Positions 1 to 9,778 are shown, counted from the stretch's first letter. The stretch: DNA of 64,000 nucleotides from Pseudomonas sp. Bc-h (GCF_002080045.1 NZ_MUIN01000002.1:464127-528126), one strand, 5' to 3'. Made by a program: numbers and translations. Notes: generated by a model not told the origin, from the letters alone.

Positions 1-6
1 ACCCTT

Positions 7-65
7 GGTTACTTGGGGTTATCAAGTAACCCGCCGAAGGCGGAACAGGTCTGGCGTTAGCCAGA
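7..65. repeat. Three-hairpin module, copy A
   Basis: Three adjacent perfect hairpins: GGTTACTTG/CAAGTAACC (7-15 with 23-31), CCGCC-gaa-GGCGG (31-43) and TCTGGC-gtta-GCCAGA (50-65). The same architecture recurs at 524-600. The third stem differs in sequence there but stays fully paired and keeps the GTTA loop. Confidence 0.75.
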
Positions 66-125
66 GCCCTGGAAGGCGCGCCGCTATTATGTGGCGTATC
101 CAGATTTCCAGCTGCACACCGAACC

Positions 126-250
126 CTGTGGGAGCAGGTGGAGCTGTGAGACAGGCCGGGCCGCGATTCGGACGAAGCGGTGAGTCAGGCGCACCCTGGG
201 TATCTGACACACCGCTTCGCTGCCGTCGTGACCTCCGGCGTCTCCCACAG
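126..250. repeat. REP-like element with CTGTGGGAG inverted ends
   Basis: The element begins CTGTGGGAG (126-134) and ends with the exact reverse complement CTCCCACAG (242-250). Its interior carries a GGCCGCGATTCGGACGA-type core and a CCGTCGTGACCTCCGGCGTC-type arm that recur in the copies at 45912-46021 and 46115-46224. It belongs to a dispersed intergenic repeat family. Confidence 0.7.
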
Positions 251-283
251 GAACGGCGTCAGGACGGAGAACTGCGTTCGCTG

Positions 284-322
284 TTGATCCTCATCTTGAT
301 CTTGATCTCGATCTCGATCTTG
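284..322. repeat. GATCTT/GATCTC hexamer microsatellite
   Basis: About six imperfect tandem copies of a hexamer of the GATCTT/GATCTC type lie immediately before a block of hairpins. The period is six bases and no gene covers it. Confidence 0.7.
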
Positions 323-397
323 CTTCTAAGCGCGCGAAGGTTCAGACGCCACAAATTGCGACTTTGGGAGGCCGAGCGCAGGTATTGCGCAGGGGGC

Positions 398-500
398 AGC
401 GCGACAGGGATGTCGCGCTAGCCGCCGTTCGGCCAGGGATGGCCGGTCGGCGGCCTGCCCCCGGAGCAATGCCGGAGGGAGGGAACCCGACGAAGTCGGG
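398..500. repeat. Cluster of hairpins following the hexamer repeat
   Basis: Three strong hairpins stand in a row: AGCGCGACA-ggga-TGTCGCGCT (398-419, perfect 9-bp stem), a 14-bp stem with two mismatches closed by the same GGGA loop (422-453), and CCCGAC-gaa-GTCGGG (486-500). The repeated GGGA tetraloop suggests that structure is maintained. The function is unknown. Confidence 0.65.
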
Positions 501-523
501 CCGGACAGGGAGCGAAGACACTT

Positions 524-600
524 GGTTACTTGGTGGTGGTGCGGCATTCCGATTTTCAAGTAACCCGCCGAAGGCGGAACGCTTCTGCCGTTAGGCAGAA
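524..600. repeat. Three-hairpin module, copy B
   Basis: Second copy of the module seen at 7-65: GGTTACTTG/CAAGTAACC (524-532 with 557-565, larger loop), CCGCC-gaa-GGCGG (565-577) and TTCTGCC-gtta-GGCAGAA (583-600). Compared with copy A, the last stem carries paired changes on both sides, so pairing is preserved. Confidence 0.75.
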
Positions 601-664
601 CGAAGATAAGCGCCACCATAGATACCGGATATGCACGCGATCCGAAAACCGCGACCGACTCTGA

Positions 665-2902
665 TCACTCACCCACAGGCTTGAACACCACCACCGCCAA
701 CGGCGGCAGATTCAACGCCAGCGAAAACGCCTGCCCATGGCTCTTGACCTCATCGGCCACCACCGCCCCGCCGTTGCCGATATTCGAACCCGCATACACC
801 CCGGCATCCGAATTCAACAGCTCGGCCCACTTGCCACTGAACGGCACGCCGACGCGATAACCATGACGCGGCACCGGCGTCAGATTGGCGACCACCAACA
901 GCGGCTCACCCTCCTTGCTCCAGCGCAGATAGGCATAAACACTGTTCCCGGCATCATCGCCAATCACCCACTGGAACCCCTGCGGCTGACAATCCTGCTC
1001 GTACAGCGCCTTCTGCGACCGATACAACCGGTTCAGATCCCCCACCAGCGTGTGCACGCCCTTGTGATCGGCATACTGCAAGAAATGCCAGTCCAGCTCA
1101 GTGTCGTGGTTCCACTCGCGCCATTGCCCGAACTCACAGCCCATGAACAGCAGCTTCTTGCCCGGGTGAGTCCACATGAACGTCAGGTACGCCCGCAGGT
1201 TGGCGAACTTCTGCCAGCGGTCGCCAGGCATCTTGTCGATCAACGAATGTTTGCCATGCACCACTTCATCGTGGGAAATCGGCAGGATAAAGCGCTCGGA
1301 CCATGCATACACCAGCCCGAAGCTCAGCCGGTCATGGTGATGCTGACGATGAATCGGGTCCTGCTCGATGTACTTCAGCGTGTCGTGCATCCAGCCCATG
1401 TTCCACTTATAGGCAAAGCCCAACCCACCCTGTTGCGTTGGCTGACTGACACCCGGCCATGCCGTGGACTCTTCAGCGATAACCAACGCCCCCGGAGCTT
1501 CCAGCGCGACCACATCGTTGAGATGGCGCAGGAAGTCGATGGCTTCCAGGTTCTCCCGGCCACCATAACGGTTCGGCACCCACTCCCCCGCTTTACGTGA
1601 GTAGTCGCGATACAGCATCGATGCCACGGCATCCACGCGCAATCCATCGATGTGGAAGTTTTTCAGCCAATGCAGGCCCGAGGCAATCATGAAGCCGTGG
1701 ACTTCGGTGCGGCCCAGGTTGTAGATCAGCGTGTCCCAGTCCTGGTGAAAGCCTTCCTGCGGGTTGCCGTATTCATACAGCGCGGTGCCGTCGAATTGCG
1801 CCAGCCCGTGGGTGTCGGTGGGAAAGTGCGCAGGCACCCAGTCGAGAATCACCCCGATGTCGTTCTGGTGACAGGCGTTGACGAAGGCTGCGAAGTCTTC
1901 CGGCGTGCCGTAACGCGCGCTCGGTGCGAACTGCGACAGCAGTTGATAGCCCCAGGAGCCGCCGAAGGGGTGCTCCATGATCGGCATCAGTTCGATGTGG
2001 GTGAAACCTAGATCCTTGATGTACGGAATCAGGTGATCCGCCAGTTCGTGCCAGTTGAACGGGCGATCGGGCTCGTCTTCGCCGCCGTGGTGCCATTTCC
2101 ACGAGCCTGCATGCAGTTCGTAGATCGAGATCGGCTTGTGCACGTCCTGCTTTTCGCCGCGGGACTGCATCCAGTCATTGTCCTGCCATGCAAAGCTCAG
2201 GGGCGCTGCGACCTTGGAGGCTGTGTCGGGCGGCAGTTTGGTCGCCAGAGCCATGGGGTCGGCCTTCAGCGGCAAGACGCCATGCTGACCGAGAATCTCG
2301 TATTTGTAGGCTTCGCCGGGGCCGATGCGTGGGATGAAAATCTCCCACACCCCGGACGGGTAACGCACGCGCATCGGATGACGACGGCCGTCCCAGCTAT
2401 TGAAATCGCCCACGACCGAGACGCGTCGGGCATTCGGTGCCCAGACTGAAAACCGCACACCCTCGACACCATCGACGGTTTTCACCTGCGCGCCCAAGGC
2501 GCTGCTCAGGTCGCGGTGATTACCCTCGGCGAACAGGTAGAGGTCCATTTCACCGAGCAACTGACCGAAGCTGTAGGGGTCTTCAGTGATCTGCTCGCCG
2601 GTCGCCCAGTTGATTTTCAGCAGGTACGGTTCGCGCACCGGAAAATGCCCGGCAAAGAAACCGGGCTTGTCACTCATCGTCAGTTCACCCAGATCACGCT
2701 CGCCGTCTCGAGACAGCACGCGCACACTCAGCGCATTGGGCAGATAGGCGCGGATTACCTGCCCGTCCTTGCCGTCGCTGTGAGGGCCAAGCATGGAGAA
2801 CGGGTCACGGTGTTCGGCGCGGATCAACGCGTCCATATCGCCGGCACTGGGCAACAACTTGTGGTTGCCTTCGCCGAATTGGTCAGACGCACTCATTTTC
2901 AT
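665..2902 (-). CDS. glgB: 1,4-alpha-glucan branching enzyme GlgB
   Basis: A GH13 branching enzyme of 745 aa that cuts alpha-1,4 glucan and re-attaches the fragment through alpha-1,6 bonds. It has an N-terminal CBM48-like beta-sandwich (roughly 30-220), the catalytic barrel (about 260-620) and a C-terminal all-beta domain. The nucleophile Asp lies in GLRVDAV (about residue 423), the acid/base Glu in EESTAW (about 476), and the [10 protein letters not shown] motif is typical of the branching subfamily. The start overlaps the treS-pep2 stop as ATGA and follows GATGGAGA, so the genes are translationally coupled. It is the last gene of the glgE-treS/pep2-glgB operon and would supply branch points for GlgE to extend. 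The length is normal for the family. Confidence 0.96.
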   Translation of the reverse strand: MKMSASDQFGEGNHKLLPSAGDMDALIRAEHRDPFSMLGPHSDGKDGQVIRAYLPNALSVRVLSRDGERDLGELTMSDKPGFFAGHFPVREPYLLKINWATGEQITEDPYSFGQLLGEMDLYLFAEGNHRDLSSALGAQVKTVDGVEGVRFSVWAPNARRVSVVGDFNSWDGRRHPMRVRYPSGVWEIFIPRIGPGEAYKYEILGQHGVLPLKADPMALATKLPPDTASKVAAPLSFAWQDNDWMQSRGEKQDVHKPISIYELHAGSWKWHHGGEDEPDRPFNWHELADHLIPYIKDLGFTHIELMPIMEHPFGGSWGYQLLSQFAPSARYGTPEDFAAFVNACHQNDIGVILDWVPAHFPTDTHGLAQFDGTALYEYGNPQEGFHQDWDTLIYNLGRTEVHGFMIASGLHWLKNFHIDGLRVDAVASMLYRDYSRKAGEWVPNRYGGRENLEAIDFLRHLNDVVALEAPGALVIAEESTAWPGVSQPTQQGGLGFAYKWNMGWMHDTLKYIEQDPIHRQHHHDRLSFGLVYAWSERFILPISHDEVVHGKHSLIDKMPGDRWQKFANLRAYLTFMWTHPGKKLLFMGCEFGQWREWNHDTELDWHFLQYADHKGVHTLVGDLNRLYRSQKALYEQDCQPQGFQWVIGDDAGNSVYAYLRWSKEGEPLLVVANLTPVPRHGYRVGVPFSGKWAELLNSDAGVYAGSNIGNGGAVVADEVKSHGQAFSLALNLPPLAVVVFKPVGE

Positions 2903-5900
2903 TCTCCATCAGACAAGTTCAACAGCCCGCGCAAGCCTTGAAGCGGAACCGACAACCAGGTCGGCCGATTCTCGGCCTCGTAGGCCACTTCATAAGCGGC
3001 TTTTTCCAGGGTGAACAACGCCAGTGCAGCGGCCTCCCCCTTAGCATCTTTCCAGGCGTGGGCAACGTCTTTGGTGGCTGTGGCGTAGCCCTTGAGAAAC
3101 GCTTCCCGCGCCTGTTTCAAATAGGTTTCGGCAACGTGTTCGCGCGCAGCAGCAGCCTCGGGTGAGGTGTCTGCCGCTTGAGCATTGCGCATTGCCATGG
3201 CGGCAGCGTAGTCGAAAGATCGCAACACGCCGCTGACATCCTTGAACGGGCTGTATTTGGCCCGTCGTTCCTGTAACGGGCGCGCCGGTTCCCCTTCAAA
3301 GTCGATCAGATACGCATCGCCCTTGACCACCAGCATCTGACCCAGGTGCAAGTCACCGTGCACCCGCATGCGCAGGCCACCCACCGACTGTTTGGCCAGG
3401 GTTTGCACCTGAGCCAGCAGCGGTTTGCGTTTGCTCAGCAGTTCACTGACCAGTTGCTGATCGCCCGGTTCCAGGGTATCGCGATGGTGTTCCAGCAAAT
3501 CGAGCGCGCGCTCGACTTGCGCCGCCACGCTTTTGGCCGATGCCTGGCTGTCCTTGACGCTGGTGACCTCGGTCTTGAAGTCCGGATTGTCGGTCGGGGC
3601 ACTGAGGACCACGTGCATCTCACCCAGACGCTGGCCCAACAGAGCGGCGAAATCCTTGAGTTCCAGCAGTGCGTTGGCGTGCTGTTCGAGATCCGAGTGA
3701 CCGTGGGCCATCTCGTCGCGCACCGCGCGTTCCAGGTTGTTCTGGGTCCACTCCCAGGCATCGCCCTGATTGCTCAGATACCCCTGAGCGATCATTAGCA
3801 GGTTGCTTTCGCCCTCGTTGTCGACCCGCACCACAGCGCCAAGCAGCGGCGATATGTGCTGATAGCCGGCTTCGGTCAGGTATGCGCCCATTTCCAGCTC
3901 AGGGTGCGTACCTGCCGCGACCCGGCGAATCATCTTCAACACCACACTCTTGCCGATCACCACCGAGCTATTGGACTGTTCGGCGGACAGGTAGCGCACC
4001 TCGGATTCGTCGTTCAGTCCCAACGGTGCCAGCTTCGAGGTCTGCTGAAACCTCAGCTCGCCGTCGTGGGTCGGCAGCACGCTTTGGTCCTGCATGCCCT
4101 TGATCACCGCGCGAATGAATGGCTCAAGGGTAAAGGCGTCGGTGATCAGCCCGACCTGACGGCCACGTCGCACGCGGGCCAGCGCGAGTTGCTGCGGCAG
4201 CGGGCTGCTGATGTCATCTTCCGGCAACAGGCCGAACGGCAGCTGATACCGCACCACTTCGTCACCCGACGTCACTTCGATTTCGCTCAACAATACCGGT
4301 CGCACAGTAGTCCCGAAACGCACGGCATACGCGATGTGTACCTTGTCCAGGGCTTTGCCTTTACCGGCGAACCAGCGGCGCTTCGGCAGATACGCCGCCA
4401 GCGAGTCCTGCTCCATGGTCTGGCGCAAGGGTTCATCGAGCAGCTCTTCAAGGCGTTGTTTGAGGACAAGGGTTGGGAAGTCCGGCAGGCTCTGGGCCGG
4501 TTCGACGTGCCAGCTGGGCATTTGATTCTCCGAGGCCAGCAGAAACCAGTAGAAGCCATAAGGCGGCAACGTCAGCAGGTAATTGAGCTGGCCGATAGGT
4601 GGGAAGGCGCTGCCGCCGAGCATCTCCACCGGCACGGTACCGGCGTAATGGGAAAGCTCCAGTTCAGCAGCCTGGGAGGCCGCCGAAACATTGGCGACAC
4701 ACAGGATGATTTCAGTCTTGCCGTCAGGACCGGTGTACTCGCGGGTATAGGCCAGAATCCGCCGGTTGCTCGGCGACAACATGTTCAGCGTGCCACGGCC
4801 GAAGGCCTTCTGCTGCTTGCGCACCGCGAGCATGCGACGGGTCCAGTTGAGCAGCGAGTGCGGGTCGTGGTCCTGAGCTTCGACGTTGACCGACTGATAG
4901 CCGTACAGCGGGTCCATGATCGGCGGCAACACCAGGCTCGCCGGGTTGGCCCGGGAAAACCCGCCGTTGCGGTCGATGGACCATTGCATGGGCGTGCGCA
5001 CCCCGTCGCGGTCGCCGAGATAAATGTTGTCACCCATGCCGATTTCGTCACCGTAATACAACGTCGGCGTACCTGGCATGGACAACAACATGCTGTTGAG
5101 GAGTTCTACGCGGCGGCGGTCGCGCTCCAGTAGCGGGGCCAGACGACGGCGAATACCCAGATTGATCCGCGCGCGGCGGTCTGAGGCGTAGTAGTTCCAC
5201 AAATAGTCGCGCTCACGGTCGGTGACCATTTCCAGGGTCAGCTCATCGTGATTGCGCAGGAAAATCGCCCATTGGCAGTTTTCCGGAATTTCCGGGGTCT
5301 GGCGCAGAATGTCAGTGATCGGAAAGCGGTCCTCCTGCGCCACCGCCATGTACATGCGCGGCATCAGCGGGAAGTGGAAGGCCATGTGGCATTCGTCGCC
5401 GTCCTTGCCCTTGCGATCGCCAAAATACAGCTGGGTGTCCTCCGGCCATTGATTGGCTTCGGCCAGGAGCATGCGGTCGGGATAGTTGGCGTCGATCTCG
5501 GCACGGATCTTCTTCAGGACGTCGTGGGTTTCCTGAAGGTTCTCGTTGTTGGTGTCGTCGCGCTCGATCAGGTAGGGAATGGCGTCCAGACGCAGGCCGT
5601 CAATGCCCATGTCCAGCCAGTAACGCATGACTTCGAGCACCGCCTTCATCACCTGCGGGTTGTCGAAGTTCAGGTCCGGCTGGTGCGAATAGAACCGGTG
5701 CCAGAAATACTGGCCGGCCACCGGGTCCCAGGTCCAGTTGGACTTCTCGGTGTCGAGAAAGATGATTCGCGTGCCATCGTATTTCTGGTCGTCATCGGAC
5801 CAGACGTAGAAATCCCGCGCCTTGGAGCCCTTCTTCGCGTGCCGCGCGCGCTGAAACCAGGGGTGTTGATCCGAGGTGTGGTTAATGACCAGCTCGGTAA

Positions 5901-6219
5901 TCACCCGCAACCCGCGTTTATGGGCTTCGGCGATGAACTTCTTCGCGTCGGCCATGGTGCCGTAATCGGTATGAATGCCCCGATAATCAGCGATGTCATA
6001 GCCGTCGTCGCGCCGTGGCGACGGATAGAACGGCAACAACCAGATGGTGTTGACGCCCAGCGCAGCGATGTAGTCGAGCTTGGCGATCAGGCCGGGAAAG
6101 TCGCCGATCCCGTCGTCGTTGGAATCGAAATACGACTTCACATGAACCTGGTAAATCACCGCATCCTTGTACCAGAGCGGGTCGTCGATAAAGGCAGCGT
6201 TACGAGGTTTCTTGGCCAT
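2899..6219 (-). CDS. treS: Fused trehalose synthase / maltokinase (TreS-Pep2)
   Basis: A bifunctional protein of 1106 aa. The N-terminal half (about 1-560) is a GH13 trehalose synthase that interconverts trehalose and maltose, with nucleophile Asp in [10 protein letters not shown] (about 210), Glu in LLAEANQW (about 253) and an [10 protein letters not shown] motif. The C-terminal part (about 600-1106) is a maltokinase of the aminoglycoside-phosphotransferase fold, with HGDLHLGQ (about 956) and DFEGEP, which makes maltose 1-phosphate for GlgE. An in-frame GTG lies two codons upstream at 6225, but AAGGA sits only one base from it and seven bases from the ATG at 6219, so I chose 6219. The fusion links two consecutive pathway steps between glgE and glgB. 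Confidence 0.95.
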   Translation of the reverse strand: MAKKPRNAAFIDDPLWYKDAVIYQVHVKSYFDSNDDGIGDFPGLIAKLDYIAALGVNTIWLLPFYPSPRRDDGYDIADYRGIHTDYGTMADAKKFIAEAHKRGLRVITELVINHTSDQHPWFQRARHAKKGSKARDFYVWSDDDQKYDGTRIIFLDTEKSNWTWDPVAGQYFWHRFYSHQPDLNFDNPQVMKAVLEVMRYWLDMGIDGLRLDAIPYLIERDDTNNENLQETHDVLKKIRAEIDANYPDRMLLAEANQWPEDTQLYFGDRKGKDGDECHMAFHFPLMPRMYMAVAQEDRFPITDILRQTPEIPENCQWAIFLRNHDELTLEMVTDRERDYLWNYYASDRRARINLGIRRRLAPLLERDRRRVELLNSMLLSMPGTPTLYYGDEIGMGDNIYLGDRDGVRTPMQWSIDRNGGFSRANPASLVLPPIMDPLYGYQSVNVEAQDHDPHSLLNWTRRMLAVRKQQKAFGRGTLNMLSPSNRRILAYTREYTGPDGKTEIILCVANVSAASQAAELELSHYAGTVPVEMLGGSAFPPIGQLNYLLTLPPYGFYWFLLASENQMPSWHVEPAQSLPDFPTLVLKQRLEELLDEPLRQTMEQDSLAAYLPKRRWFAGKGKALDKVHIAYAVRFGTTVRPVLLSEIEVTSGDEVVRYQLPFGLLPEDDISSPLPQQLALARVRRGRQVGLITDAFTLEPFIRAVIKGMQDQSVLPTHDGELRFQQTSKLAPLGLNDESEVRYLSAEQSNSSVVIGKSVVLKMIRRVAAGTHPELEMGAYLTEAGYQHISPLLGAVVRVDNEGESNLLMIAQGYLSNQGDAWEWTQNNLERAVRDEMAHGHSDLEQHANALLELKDFAALLGQRLGEMHVVLSAPTDNPDFKTEVTSVKDSQASAKSVAAQVERALDLLEHHRDTLEPGDQQLVSELLSKRKPLLAQVQTLAKQSVGGLRMRVHGDLHLGQMLVVKGDAYLIDFEGEPARPLQERRAKYSPFKDVSGVLRSFDYAAAMAMRNAQAADTSPEAAAAREHVAETYLKQAREAFLKGYATATKDVAHAWKDAKGEAAALALFTLEKAAYEVAYEAENRPTWLSVPLQGLRGLLNLSDGE

Positions 6220-6236
6220 GACCACATCCTTTTGAA

Positions 6237-8273
6237 TTATGAGTTTGTGGTTCTGATTCGCCAGATGCCGAATGGCTGATAGGAGGGGTCGATGCGCATG
6301 AACTGCGTCTTGCCGTACCAGGTCCAGCTGTGGCCGGTCATCAAATCCTCGCCCAATGTGGCGGCGTCATCGGCCAGGCCCATCTCCCAGAGTGGCAGTT
6401 CGAAATTCGCTTCCTGAGGGTTGTGCGGATCGAGGCTCACGGCGACCAATACGAAGTTACTGCCGTCCGCGCTGCGCTTACCGAAGTACAGAATGTTGTC
6501 GTTCCAGGCGTTGTAGATGCGCAGGCCCAAGTGGGTTTGCAAGGCCGGGTTCTGCCGGCGAATACGGTTGAGCTGAGCGATCTCGGCGATGATGTTGCCC
6601 GGCTGGGTGAAGTCCCGAGGCCGGATTTCGTATTTCTCGGAATCCAGATACTCCTCTTTGCCCGGCACAGGCGCCGATTCACACAGCTCGAACCCCGAAT
6701 ACATGCCCCACAGGCCAGAGCCCATGGTCGCCAGCGCCGCTCGAATCAAGAAGCCCGCGCGACCGGAGTCATGCAGAAAATGCGGATTGATATCCGGCGT
6801 ATTGACGAAGAAATTCGGCCGGTAGCACTCGCGCCACGGCGACTGGTTGAGCTGAGTGAAGTACTCGGCAAGCTCGGCCTTGGTGTTGCGCCAGGTGAAA
6901 TAGGTATAGCTCTGGGAATAACCGACCTTGCCCAGACGCGCCATCATCGCGGGTTTGGTGAAGGCCTCGGCAAGGAACATCACGTCCGGATGCTGGGCGC
7001 GGATGTCGGCGATCATCCATTGCCAGAACGGCAGCGGTTTAGTGTGCGGGTTGTCGACACGGAAGATCTTCACGCCCTCTTCCACCCAACCCAATACCAC
7101 GTCGCGCAACTCAAGCCACAGACTCGGAATGGCGTCCGGCGCGTAGAAGTCGACGTTAACGATGTCCTGGTACTTCTTAGGCGGGTTTTCCGCATAGCGA
7201 ATCGTGCCGTCGGGACGCCAGGAGAACCAGCCCGGATGTTCCTTGAGCCACAGGTGGTCCTGGGAGCACTGAATGGCGAAATCCAGAGCGATTTCCAGGC
7301 CGTGCTCGGCGGCAGCCGCCACCAGATTGCGGAAGTCTTCGCGGGTGCCCAGCTGCGGGTGAATCGCCTCATGCCCGCCTTCGGCACTGCCGATGGCATA
7401 CGGACTGCCCGGATCGTCAGGACCGGCCTGCAACGAATTGTTCGGGCCCTTGCGGTGCGCGCGACCGATCGGGTGAATCGGCGGGAAGTACAGGACGTCA
7501 AAGCCCATGTCACGAATCATCGGCAGGCGACTATGGACGTCGTTAAAGGTGCCGTGGCGGTTCTTGTCATCGGTGATCGAGCGCGGAAACAGCTCGTACC
7601 AACTGGCGAATTGGGCAAGCTGGCGCTCGACATCCAGCGGGAATTCCAGGCTGCGGCTGAGGAAGGCAAGATTATCCGCTTGCGCCATGATCGACGCGGT
7701 TTCGCTGTGCAGCAGCAATGCCACTTGCGCTTCGTGCTCGGTATTTTCACCCAGGCGCTGCAACAGGCTGTCGATCTGGCCGCGCAGCTCGTGTTGGCTG
7801 CGCTCGGAAGCGTGAACCAGATGCAAGCGCCCTTCTTCCAGTTCCAGACCGATAGGCACACCGGCGGCGTATTTCTTCTCCAGTTCATAACGATAACTGG
7901 CGAACTGGTCGATCCACGCCTCCAGCCGGAACAGGTAGCGGCTGACCTTGGTCGGGGTGAATTCGCCGATCCAGCTGTCATTGCCCAGATCGCGCATCGG
8001 CGCGCTAAGCCATTGGTGCTCATCGGCGGCGCGGTAACGAATGCGCACCGCCATCTTGTCGTGGCCGTCGGCGAACACCTTGCTGGTGACGGTCACGGGC
8101 TGGCCGATGATGGCCTTGGCCGCAAGCTGGCCGGACTCAAGCACCGGCTGGGTATCCTCGATCACGATACGCGGCAGCTGCAGGGCCTGAGTCAGGGATA
8201 AAGGCTGGGTTGGGTGCGGTACATCGGTGGCCAGGGAATCCGGGCCGTATGGCTGATCAGCAGTCACATTCAT
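6237..8273 (-). CDS. glgE: Alpha-1,4-glucan:maltose-1-phosphate maltosyltransferase GlgE
   Basis: A GH13_3 maltosyltransferase of 678 aa that transfers maltose from maltose 1-phosphate to the non-reducing end of alpha-glucan. An N-terminal domain (about 1-200) precedes the catalytic barrel. FPPIHPIG, the nucleophile Asp in IFRVDNPHTKP (about 406) and Glu in FLAEAFTKP (about 434) are visible. A GAGGAG Shine-Dalgarno lies nine bases before the ATG. It is the first gene of the operon with treS-pep2 (17-base gap) and glgB, so the three enzymes carry trehalose through maltose and maltose 1-phosphate to branched glucan. An AlgU-like promoter lies upstream at 8398-8425, which would fit osmotic or envelope stress control. 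Confidence 0.96.
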   Translation of the reverse strand: MNVTADQPYGPDSLATDVPHPTQPLSLTQALQLPRIVIEDTQPVLESGQLAAKAIIGQPVTVTSKVFADGHDKMAVRIRYRAADEHQWLSAPMRDLGNDSWIGEFTPTKVSRYLFRLEAWIDQFASYRYELEKKYAAGVPIGLELEEGRLHLVHASERSQHELRGQIDSLLQRLGENTEHEAQVALLLHSETASIMAQADNLAFLSRSLEFPLDVERQLAQFASWYELFPRSITDDKNRHGTFNDVHSRLPMIRDMGFDVLYFPPIHPIGRAHRKGPNNSLQAGPDDPGSPYAIGSAEGGHEAIHPQLGTREDFRNLVAAAAEHGLEIALDFAIQCSQDHLWLKEHPGWFSWRPDGTIRYAENPPKKYQDIVNVDFYAPDAIPSLWLELRDVVLGWVEEGVKIFRVDNPHTKPLPFWQWMIADIRAQHPDVMFLAEAFTKPAMMARLGKVGYSQSYTYFTWRNTKAELAEYFTQLNQSPWRECYRPNFFVNTPDINPHFLHDSGRAGFLIRAALATMGSGLWGMYSGFELCESAPVPGKEEYLDSEKYEIRPRDFTQPGNIIAEIAQLNRIRRQNPALQTHLGLRIYNAWNDNILYFGKRSADGSNFVLVAVSLDPHNPQEANFELPLWEMGLADDAATLGEDLMTGHSWTWYGKTQFMRIDPSYQPFGIWRIRTTNS

Positions 8274-8596
8274 CGAGCATCACTCCTCACGCCCCAGGGA
8301 CGCTCCGTGTTAAGAGTCCATTCCATCGGCATTTCATCCATAAACGAATAAGGGCGTACCCGCGGGGCAGAACACATCCCGACGTGGCCGCATAGGTTCC
8401 GAACGCCAGCCTTGGGGAAAAGTTCAAAGAGCTTGTGGTGCAAAAAAATCGATCCGTTGCCAGCGTAGCTCCACCGTGAACAAGCGCGTTGAAAATGCGC
8501 TGAATCATTCAAACAGACGTGCTGTCGAACCCTGCGAGCGCGTTGAAAATCCGGTATTCCTGCCTGTTCCAGCCTGCGCTGAAGGAAGGTGAAGCA
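8274..8596. other. glgE upstream region
   Basis: A gene-free stretch between the divergent glgE and the 58-aa proline-rich gene. It contains a minus-strand AlgU-like promoter (8398-8425) and a 14-bp direct repeat AGCGCGTTGAAAAT at 8483-8496 and 8537-8550, 54 bp apart. I see no RNA gene in it. Confidence 0.6.
8398..8425 (-). promoter_or_regulatory. AlgU (sigma22/RpoE)-like promoter for glgE
   Basis: On the minus strand GAACTT (8420-8425) is followed, after exactly 17 bases, by TCGGA (8398-8402). Established knowledge: the AlgU consensus is GAACTT with 16-17 bases to TCTGA (TCNNA). This predicts a leader of about 115 bases before glgE. Only the -35 element is a perfect match, so the assignment is moderate. 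Confidence 0.5.
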
Positions 8597-8773
8597 ATGA
8601 ACATTCCCATTCCCGCAGAAACACCCGATCCGAATATCGACGACCCCGAACTGCCGGTTCCAAAGCCCGAAGAACCGCCTCCCCCCACCATGCCACCGGT
8701 GATCGAGCCGCCCAAGGGCGATCCGCCAAGCACGGAGCCGCCTGCAATTCTGGGTGAGGATTTTCCAGAGTGA
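8597..8773 (+). CDS. Proline-rich acidic miniprotein (58 aa)
   Basis: I do not know a function. The product is 58 aa with 21 prolines, including a PPPP run and several PP pairs, and it is rich in Asp and Glu with only two Lys. It has no signal peptide or membrane segment and is probably disordered. The ATG follows GAAGGAAGGTGAAGCA, a good ribosome-binding site, and this start excludes an unlikely 26-codon extension. It lies alone, divergent from glgE and convergent with the MgtC-like gene. The PPPP tract should make translation depend on EF-P. It could be a false positive, but the strong ribosome-binding site and the biased composition support a real gene. Confidence 0.6.
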   Translation: MNIPIPAETPDPNIDDPELPVPKPEEPPPPTMPPVIEPPKGDPPSTEPPAILGEDFPE

Positions 8774-8828
8774 CACCTGGCTTCTGGTGACTCCTGGCTT
8801 GAATTGAACTGGGCGCGCTCCGGCGTGC

Positions 8829-9377
8829 TCAGGGTTGGTGCGAATCCCCACCGTCCCTGCGCTTGGGGTCTTTGTCCTTTTCTTCCTGTGGTGTGTCGAA
8901 GCGTTCGACGATCATCGGCATGAGGCTAAAGATGCCCAGCGCCAGGATCGTGCTCAGTACAGCGGTCATTTCCCGGCCGCTGCCGGCTGCGATGCCGATG
9001 GCGGCGGTCATCCACAATCCCGCCGCCGTGGTCAGCCCTTTCACTTGATGGGTATTGAGCTTGTCGCCTTTGAGGATGGTGCCCGCGCCGAGAAAGCCGA
9101 TCCCCGCGACGATGCCCTGCACGACCCGGCTCAGAGCCTGATCGTCGGCACCTGCCAGCCGCGGTACCAGCACGAATAACGCCGCACCCATGCATACCAG
9201 CATGTGCGTTCGCACCCCGGCCGCCTTGCCCTTATGTTCACGCTCGAAACCGAGGATCCCACCGAGTACCGCGGCGATCACCAGACGCACGGTGACGCGG
9301 GTCAGTTGCGCGGCATCGGTGATGTCGGAAAATTCTGTGCGAAGGGTCTCGACGACCTCTTGCCACCAAGCGTTCAT
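8829..9377 (-). CDS. MgtC/SapB family inner-membrane protein
   Basis: A protein of 182 aa with about four membrane segments. The MgtC/SapB signatures are present: GFEREHKGKAAGVRTH after the first helix, GIGFLGAGTIL, and a GLTTAAGLWMTAAIG segment. The C-terminus is short and hydrophilic and lacks the ACT-like domain found in Salmonella MgtC, so this is the short SapB-type form. Family members are linked to low-magnesium growth and to virulence through effects on ATP synthase and phosphate balance, but the role of this one is unknown. It is monocistronic, with DUF3203 divergent from it. Confidence 0.85.
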   Translation of the reverse strand: MNAWWQEVVETLRTEFSDITDAAQLTRVTVRLVIAAVLGGILGFEREHKGKAAGVRTHMLVCMGAALFVLVPRLAGADDQALSRVVQGIVAGIGFLGAGTILKGDKLNTHQVKGLTTAAGLWMTAAIGIAAGSGREMTAVLSTILALGIFSLMPMIVERFDTPQEEKDKDPKRRDGGDSHQP

Positions 9378-9529
9378 GGGTAATTCCTTAGGCTACGAGC
9401 CTCTTTGCGGGCACGTTCACCAATGGACCGCGCCGCTTGCCCAGAGTGCTGCGCCCCTCTGTCGGAAGCCGGAAACGATTGGATGAGTCCGGCAGTCGTA
9501 CCTTCAACAGTCCGTGAAGGAGTACGACC

Positions 9530-9778
9530 ATGCCTCTCGAATTCGACAGCAGCAACCAGCACTGCGCGGCCGTGGTAGACGGGACTACCTACCGCAGCGC
9601 GGTGATCGACGTGGTGATCACCACCAACGACGCCACCCATATGTCGCAAGCCGATATCGGCGGCAAAAAGGTGCCGATTACCGAGGCCGAGGCCGATGCG
9701 CTGACCGTGTACAAGGCCAAGGACCTCAGGCACCACACGATTGGCGTCGAGCCGGGAGAGGATTCGCCGGTCATATGA
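9530..9778 (+). CDS. DUF3203 family protein
   Basis: A small soluble protein of 82 aa that I recognise as the Pseudomonas-restricted DUF3203 family, whose function is unknown. It has no signal peptide, membrane segment or cysteine pair that would suggest a role (it has a single Cys). A strong GAAGGAG lies seven bases upstream of the ATG. It stands alone, divergent from the MgtC-like gene, with the MocR regulator starting 168 bases downstream in the same direction. Confidence 0.8.
   Translation: MPLEFDSSNQHCAAVVDGTTYRSAVIDVVITTNDATHMSQADIGGKKVPITEAEADALTVYKAKDLRHHTIGVEPGEDSPVI

Larger units (their letters stand above)
1..664. other. Gene-free repeat-rich region downstream of glgB
   Basis: I find no credible gene here. 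Open frames exist but have low-complexity, arginine-rich products and overlap structured repeats. The stretch holds two copies of a three-hairpin module (7-65 and 524-600), a REP-like element with inverted ends (126-250), a hexamer microsatellite (about 284-322) and a run of further hairpins (398-500). From memory, similar blocks occur between genes in many Pseudomonas genomes, but I could not check this. Confidence 0.7.

Noticed and set aside
284..322. CRISPR array
   Set aside because: The unit is six bases with no spacers. The 203-bp tandem repeat near 46 kb also lacks spacers and cas genes.
5..619. Small frames in the first 620 bases
   Set aside because: Arg- and Ser-rich products read through hairpin repeats on both strands, with no ribosome-binding sites.
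6330..8201. Large plus-strand frame opposite glgE (similar long frames lie opposite muxB and the MHYT gene)
   Set aside because: These are high-GC antisense shadows of well-supported genes with no recognisable domains.
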